From: Thalassiosira profunda | Taxonomy: Eukaryota; Bacillariophyta; Thalassiosirophyceae; Thalassiosirales; Thalassiosiraceae | DNA length: 20,218 nucleotides | Assembly: GCA_036939355.1 (NCBI GenBank) | Contig: JALLAP010000707.1 | Coordinates: 1 to 20,218, forward strand | Direction of reading: 5' to 3' | Shown: positions 16,208-20,218 of the stretch, in pieces | Layout of the letters: the number at the start of each line of letters is the position of its first letter | Position numbering within the stretch: position 1 is the first letter of the stretch | Position numbers and translations under genes: made by a program | Notes under the pieces: generated by a model | Seen by the model: the letters and a program-made list of their open reading frames with translations, nothing else | Database searches by the model: none | Told to the model about the DNA's origin: nothing

Positions 16208-16609
16208 CAAAGATGCGCGTGGCACAGTAACACTGAATTGCAAAGGATCGTTTGGAACACTTTTTGCCGCAGTGCACATCTTGTGCGTATCAGCCTAACT
16301 GTACCTAACAAATTAGCAAAGCACGGACAGTTGTTGTCGAGCTTCCTATCTAGATAAGTTGCGTTGGTGGCCTCTCTTGGGACACCAAGCAAGGGGGCAG
16401 GTGATTTGAGCGAGATTTTGTCCTGCACGCGACTTCTTTGTGTCGCAAAGATCCAAGATCTTTTGTCGGACATTTTCATTTTGCAATTTGTCGCTGGCAA
16501 GATGGTGCAGGCAGAGGATCCGCGGCAGCCCGGCGCCTACCGGAGCCGCCTACCGGCGGGCGCTCATAATTGCAACAGCACCTCCGTTGCAACCCAGCAC
16601 CCCCCACCG
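16208..16609. promoter_or_regulatory. 402-bp intergenic region, 5' flank of the modular surface protein
   Basis: No convincing gene. TTGCAA boxes at about 16235, 16485, 16570 and 16587 cluster toward the start at 16610 (ATTTTGCAATTTG; ATAATTGCAACAG; CCGTTGCAACCC). A frame is open from 16364 into the signal peptide, but its sequence does not look like protein. Confidence 0.4.
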
Positions 16610-16681
16610 ATGCAGCTCCGCCTCCGCGGCGCCTCCGCCGCCGCCCTCCTGGCCCTCGGGCCCCGCGCGACCTCCGCCCAG
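16610..16681 (+). other. Signal peptide coding segment (frame different from the rest of the gene)
   Basis: It encodes MQLRLRG, then the hydrophobic core ASAAALLALG and the small-residue cleavage site ATSA before QD. It is the only plausible secretion signal for the Cys-rich, Thr-rich protein that follows in the neighbouring frame. Confidence 0.65.
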
Positions 16682-19600
16682 GACGCGTGGCTGGCTGCGT
16701 CGACACCGCCGCCGCCCAGCACGCCGCGCCCCTCGCGCCGGACTGCACCTGCGCCGCGTACGAGTTCGGGCCGGCCTACGCCAACTACCCCCTCGTCCTC
16801 GGCGAGTTCGACATCTCCGTTGGAAACTTGTACGTCGCCATTAGGAGCTGCTGCGCCGAGCTCGCCGGCGGGAACCAACGGCCCGACAGCGATGTGACCC
16901 CCGAGATGATCGACGGGTGCCTCTCCGGCGCTCCCGCTGCAACAGCCGCCACGACGACGGCGTCCCTCGCGTGCCCCGAGGAGCTGGCCGCCGCCGAGGC
17001 CTGCATGCCCGGGGATCTCAGCGACATCGACTGCACCCTCTGCGGGGTCGACGCCTGGGGAGACAACTTCGAAAATCTGTTCGACAACGAGGGATACTGC
17101 GCCGCGTGGACGGCCTGCGCCGAAGCTAAGTGCCCCGCCGAGTGCCTCGACGAGTGGAACGCGTACACGGCCTGCCAGCTCGACTTCGACTGCCTTGGTG
17201 CATCCGGCGGTGCGCTCTCGACCGCGCCCGCCGCGGAGACGACCACGGCAACGGCCCCGATGGATTTGGAGGCACCAACCCTTGTGGATGGCGCCCTCGT
17301 GACTGTGCAGAGCCCGTACGACGTGGATCGTGGGTGGACGGTCATCAGCGACGATTACGTGGAGCTTGCGCAAGAGTCCGCGACAGTCTTCAAGCTGGTG
17401 GTCCCAGGCCTCACTGGACAACCGGGGTACTACCTGCGTCACTCAGGATTTTTCATGCGTTCGAAGGTGGACGATGGATCGGAACTATTCAAGAACGACG
17501 CGACGTTCGTTCTGGAGGCAGGGCTCAATAGCGGGATAGATCGCGTCAGCTTCCGTTCCGTGAACTTCCCCTCCATGTTCATCACGCATAACGACTTGGG
17601 GTTCTACGAAATATACAGGCTCATCATCAAGACAGAGTTTCTTAGCGCGGATTACCGGCGACCTGCGACGTTCCTCCTCCAGGACGCCGGCGCAGGTTTG
17701 GTGACCACGACAACCCCTACTGCCTGCACCGATACCACGGACTACGAGGACATGTACGGCGATGGCTGCGACTACTACGAATCTGATCCGAACTATCCAC
17801 TGTTTTGCGAAAGCTTTGGCGCGAACGGCGAGGCTGGAAGCACCCCAAACGAGAACTGTTGCACGTGCATTGCGGCAATTGGTGCTACAGTGCCTGCCTC
17901 AACGACCCCGCAAGCCACTACCACGACGACACAGCAAACCACCACCACTGCAGCAACGACGACCTCTGCTTCTGAACCCGACCCGCCGGGCGTTGTGGAG
18001 GGCTACGACTATGTTGGGTACGGCGGATGCCTTGACGTGGATGGGGCCGATTACCCTTCCGTTCAACAAACATACACCTTCTCCGCCGGGGAGTGTGGGC
18101 AATTCTGCGACAAGTTTGGGCCCACAATCGTTGATTCGGCCGATGGCGTCCTCAGGGGCTTCACGTGGGGAGGCATCCTCGGGGACATCAACCTCCACTG
18201 CACCTGCGTGTTCGATGTCGGATCGGACGTGGAGAAGCTTGCGAACGAGCTGGGAGGGGCACGGGAGCACTGGGGCTCGATGGTGCCTGCAAAACCTAAC
18301 GTTGGTGGCGATGGAACCGGCCCGCCAACGCTGCTGAGCAAGAGCCAGTACGACAACTTCTGCTACAAGGTCGGAGAGAACCTGGAAGTCACCACCACTG
18401 CGGCAACGACGACCCCTTCGTCAGGGTGTTCGTCCTCGTCGGCGTCTCCCTGCCCCTGCTTCGCGGACAGCGATGAGCTCCAGGTTGCCGTCAACCGCTA
18501 CACGGCAGGAGGGGACGCCTGTGTGAGAGGTGACAGCGAGTGCGAGGTCGTCCAAACGTACGGGTGGCCGGTCGGAACGTGGTGCACCTCCGACGTCACC
18601 GACATGTCGTATTTGTTTTATGGCAAGACAGATTTCAACGACGACCTGTCCTCGTGGGACACCTCTAGCGTGACAACTATGGAGGGCATGTTCAATTTAG
18701 CCTCTTCATTCAACGGGGACGTGAGCAACTTCGACACCTCTCAAGTTACGACGATGGAATGGATGTTCTATGGAGCATCTGCATTCAATGGGGACGTGAG
18801 CAACTTCGACACCTCCCAAGCCACGTCAATGGAGGGAATGTTCGGTGGAGCCTCCGCATTCAATGGGGACGTGAGCGGTTTCGACACCTCCCAAGTGACG
18901 ACAATGGAGGGAATGTTCTACCAAGCGTCTTCATTCAACGGGGACGTGAGCAGTTTTGACACATCCAAAGTCACGGCGATGCGGAGCATGTTCTGGGAAG
19001 CCTCTTCATTCAATGGGGACGTGAGCAGGTTCGACACCTCCCAAGTCACGTCAATGGCTGGCATGTTCTATCAGGCCACTTCCTTCAACCAAAACCTCTG
19101 TGCCTGGGGTGTCCATTATGATGCTACTGTACGTGATTTTGATCCTGATGATGATGACGACTGGAGCTCCGCTGGCCCATACAACGAGATGTTCTTGAAC
19201 ACGAACTGTCCCAACCAAGGCGATCCAGCGGGGCCCGACACAAACTGGTGCGCTGCGACATGCGACAGTCAGTCTGGCAGCGATGCAACCACCACTGCGG
19301 CAACGACGCCCATCGCCACCACAACGAAGGCAGCTCTCTCTACCGTCCAAGCTGCTTCAGAGACCACTGTCTCTGGGCTGAGCACCGTTCCTCCGGTCGA
19401 TGCTGGAGCGCCTGATCCCACTGGTAGTGGTGCTGACGAATGCGCGGCCGAGGCGGCGGCGGTCGAAGCCTGCACACCCACGGACTTGTCGGCGCTCGAG
19501 GCCTACTTGGAATGCGCCCTCTGCGGCGTGGAGGCGATGGGGGAGGACGTGCTGTCGCTCAACGAAGCCGACTACTGCGCCAAATGGACGCCCTGTACCC

Positions 19601-19803
19601 TGGAACGGTGCCCCGTCGAATGCCAGGATCCGCTGAACGATCTGCAGGCCTGCGAGCTTGGATGGGATTGCCTTGGCACGGCGTCCGGAACCGATGGTTC
19701 GACTGAAACTCCCGACAAAGTCGACTCCTCGGCTAGGGCTGTGGTCGTCAATGCACGTGCCACTGGTCTTCTGGCCATCGCCGCGGTCTTCGTGCTTTTT
19801 TAA
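16610..19803 (+). CDS. Secreted modular surface protein with BspA-like (DUF285) repeats and predicted GPI anchor; frame break after the signal peptide
   Basis: The ATG at 16610 opens a clear signal peptide, MQLRLRGASAAALLALGPRA-TSA, but this frame is one base off from the long frame used from about 16690 to 19803. The long frame extended upstream to 16570 is only Arg/Pro noise. Modules in order: Cys-rich (16740-16930); 76-residue Cys-rich module A (16972-17199); an AbfB/CBM42-like beta-trefoil (about 17260-17695: GYYLRHSGFF, DATFVLEAGL, VSFRSVNFPSMFITHN); a small Cys domain (17725-17880, CDYYESDP, ENCCTC); a WSC/PAN-like Cys domain (about 18000-18370, GGCLDVDG, SAGECGQFCDKFG, HCTCVFD); seven 25-residue DUF285 repeats (18604-19128); Thr-rich linker; module B (19441-19677), homologous to A. 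The end DSSARAVVVNARATGLLAIA-AVFVLF has small residues then a hydrophobic tail with nothing after, typical of a GPI signal. Likely a cell-surface or wall glycoprotein; the AbfB-like domain suggests carbohydrate contact. Confidence 0.8.
16972..17199 (+). repeat. Cys-rich module A (copy 1 of 2)
   Basis: 76 residues beginning CPEELAAAEACMPGDLSDI and ending QLDFDCLG. Cys spacing, CTLCGVDAWGD, GYCAAWTACAEAKCPAEC and DCLG match module B at 19441-19677. Confidence 0.8.
17260..17695 (+). other. AbfB/CBM42-like beta-trefoil domain segment
   Basis: It encodes GYYLRHSGFFMRS, DATFVLEAGLNSG and VSFRSVNFPSMFITHN, then a late TFLLQDAGAG. These match the repeating pattern of arabinofuranosidase-B C-terminal domains (YLRH..., DATF...GL, SF.S.N.P..++.H), which bind arabinofuranose side chains. 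No catalytic domain accompanies it. Confidence 0.55.
17941..17961 (+). repeat. Thr-linker repeat, copy 1
   Basis: 21-nt segment encoding TTTAATT; one base differs from the copies at 18391 and 19288. It joins the small Cys domain to the WSC/PAN-like domain. Confidence 0.7.
18391..18411 (+). repeat. Thr-linker repeat, copy 2
   Basis: Identical over 21 nt to the copy at 19288-19308. It lies between the WSC/PAN-like domain and the DUF285 block. Confidence 0.75.
18604..19128 (+). repeat. Seven tandem 75-nt units encoding 25-residue BspA-like (DUF285) repeats
   Basis: Units start at 18604, 18679, 18754, 18829, 18904, 18979 and 19054, each with an ATG in the same place. The consensus protein is ME.MF..ASSFNGDVS.FDTSQVT(T/S). 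DNA is also very similar (for example GGGGACGTGAGC in five units), so the array is recently duplicated or homogenised. The first and last units are divergent caps (MSYLFYGKTDFNDDLSSWDT; MAGMFYQATSFNQNLCAWG). Confidence 0.92.
19288..19308 (+). repeat. Thr-linker repeat, copy 3
   Basis: Exact 21-nt copy of 18391-18411. It follows the DUF285 block and begins the Thr-rich stalk (TTTAATTPIATTTKAALSTV). Confidence 0.75.
19441..19677 (+). repeat. Cys-rich module B (copy 2 of 2)
   Basis: 79 residues beginning CAAEAAAVEACTPTDLSALE and ending ELGWDCLG, with CALCGVEAMGED, DYCAKWTPCTLERCPVEC. All Cys of module A are retained. It lies directly before the GPI-type tail. Confidence 0.8.
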
Positions 19804-19908
19804 AGGGCGGTGCATTCATTCGCGTCGCACAGGGTTCATAGTTTAAGTGTGAAAAAGAAGAAGTGTTGTTGGGGTGGTATCGTATGATTGTTACAGACGT
19901 GTGAGCGT

Positions 19909-19923
19909 GACGCCTTGAGCGTC
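19909..19923. other. Short hairpin GACGC-CTTGA-GCGTC in the 3' flank
   Basis: A perfect 5-bp stem with a 5-nt loop, extendable by AGC/GCT with a bulge (19904-19926). It lies between the surface-protein stop and a probable poly(A) signal. No function can be assigned. Confidence 0.3.
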
Positions 19924-19942
19924 GCTGGACTGGTGTTGCCTA

Positions 19943-20218
19943 TTATGTGTGCAGTAATAAATAGGACGCCTCGCCGAGCTTTTGTTTGTGATGCATATTG
20001 AATGGATCCGTCTTCTCTTCCGCTACACCAAGCTCGGCGTGGAACACTGGGCGTTGTCCTGCTTTCGGCTCTGCAGATCGATCATCCAGGGTCAGATTGC
20101 TGTTGTCTTTGTGTTCGAACACACACTTTTTAACAACATTGCTTTCTCCGGGTCACCGCCCAACATCCTTCGGGCCGTAGAGCCAAATCGATTCCATTGT
20201 ATTGTCGCTGACCCCCTC
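19943..20218 (-). CDS. Possible 3' end of a minus-strand gene entering from the right edge, with one in-frame TGA
   Basis: On the minus strand one frame reads from the window edge as SDNTMESIWLYGPKDVGR, meets a TGA at 20155-20153, and continues PGESNVVKKCVFEHKDNSNL through AEEKTDPFNMHHKQKL to a TAA at 19945-19943. The 69 residues after the TGA look more protein-like than the opposite-strand frame. The TGA may mark an exon border, a base error, or show that this is not a gene. It would overlap the 3' flank of the surface-protein gene. Confidence 0.25.
19956..19961 (+). terminator. Candidate poly(A) signal AATAAA of the surface-protein gene
   Basis: It is the canonical hexamer, 153 nt after the stop codon at 19803. 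Whether this lineage uses AATAAA is not shown by the other genes in the window. Confidence 0.35.

Noticed and set aside
16570..16700. Upstream part of the long surface-protein frame as true N-terminus
   Set aside because: It is Arg/Pro-rich and lacks any secretion signal, while the neighbouring frame carries a textbook signal peptide ending in TSA.
20111..20122. Perfect palindrome GTGTTCGAACAC as a possible tRNA B-box or regulator site
   Set aside because: It contains GTTCGA but no A-box, acceptor stem or anticodon arm nearby; a 12-base palindrome alone is not evidence.
1..20218. CRISPR array, prophage, insertion sequence or bacterial operon
   Set aside because: Spliced genes, BUB3 and a GPI-type protein show eukaryotic nuclear DNA. 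No transposase, reverse transcriptase, phage gene or spaced repeats were seen; the 75-nt repeats are coding and contiguous.

Overview
The window is nuclear DNA from a compact eukaryotic genome. It is GC-rich in the exons, has short GT-AG introns and packs about ten genes onto both strands in 20 kb. Several proteins carry sequence signatures that I recognise (from memory, not from a search) from diatoms and related stramenopile algae. They include a 'LGD.P....GP.V.LDW' motif protein, an RNI-type leucine-rich-repeat protein ending in an 'SLNA...SNHTC' signature, a cAMP-receptor-like GPCR, a DnaJ protein, and a secreted Thr-rich protein with BspA-like (DUF285) repeats. The best guess is a diatom or another ochrophyte alga.

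Layout, left to right. A plus-strand gene enters from the left edge (3-767). Its conserved stramenopile motif breaks off at 677 and resumes at 2523-2840. A complete three-exon gene on the opposite strand (842-2513) lies between the two halves. Two tandem minus-strand genes follow: a regulatory-type protein with a possible KH-like region (2960-4441) and a seven-transmembrane receptor with a one-base frame break before TM7 (4618-5938). After a 609-bp gene-free stretch comes the spindle-checkpoint WD40 protein BUB3 (6548-7639, minus). BUB3 is divergent from an RNI/LRR gene (7867-9402, plus), which converges with only 32 bp to spare on a single-pass membrane protein (9435-10361, minus). A 955-residue double-TPR co-chaperone-like protein (10629-13496, minus) is divergent from a J-domain protein (13895-14908, plus). 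Next are a two-exon multi-pass membrane protein (15303-16207, plus) and a large modular secreted protein, predicted to be GPI-anchored (16610-19803, plus), whose signal peptide is in a different frame from the rest. The right edge may hold the 3' end of another minus-strand gene.

The genes do not form a pathway, as expected for a eukaryotic locus. A J-domain gene and a TPR co-chaperone-like gene share a 398-bp divergent promoter region that carries a perfect E2F-type motif. The most unusual features are the split gene with a nested antisense gene, the mosaic GPI protein with near-identical Thr-rich linkers, and a recurring AATTGCAA element just upstream of several start codons. Three genes look interrupted. 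Two of these breaks are single-base frame shifts that could equally be assembly errors, so raw-read support should be checked before calling pseudogenes.
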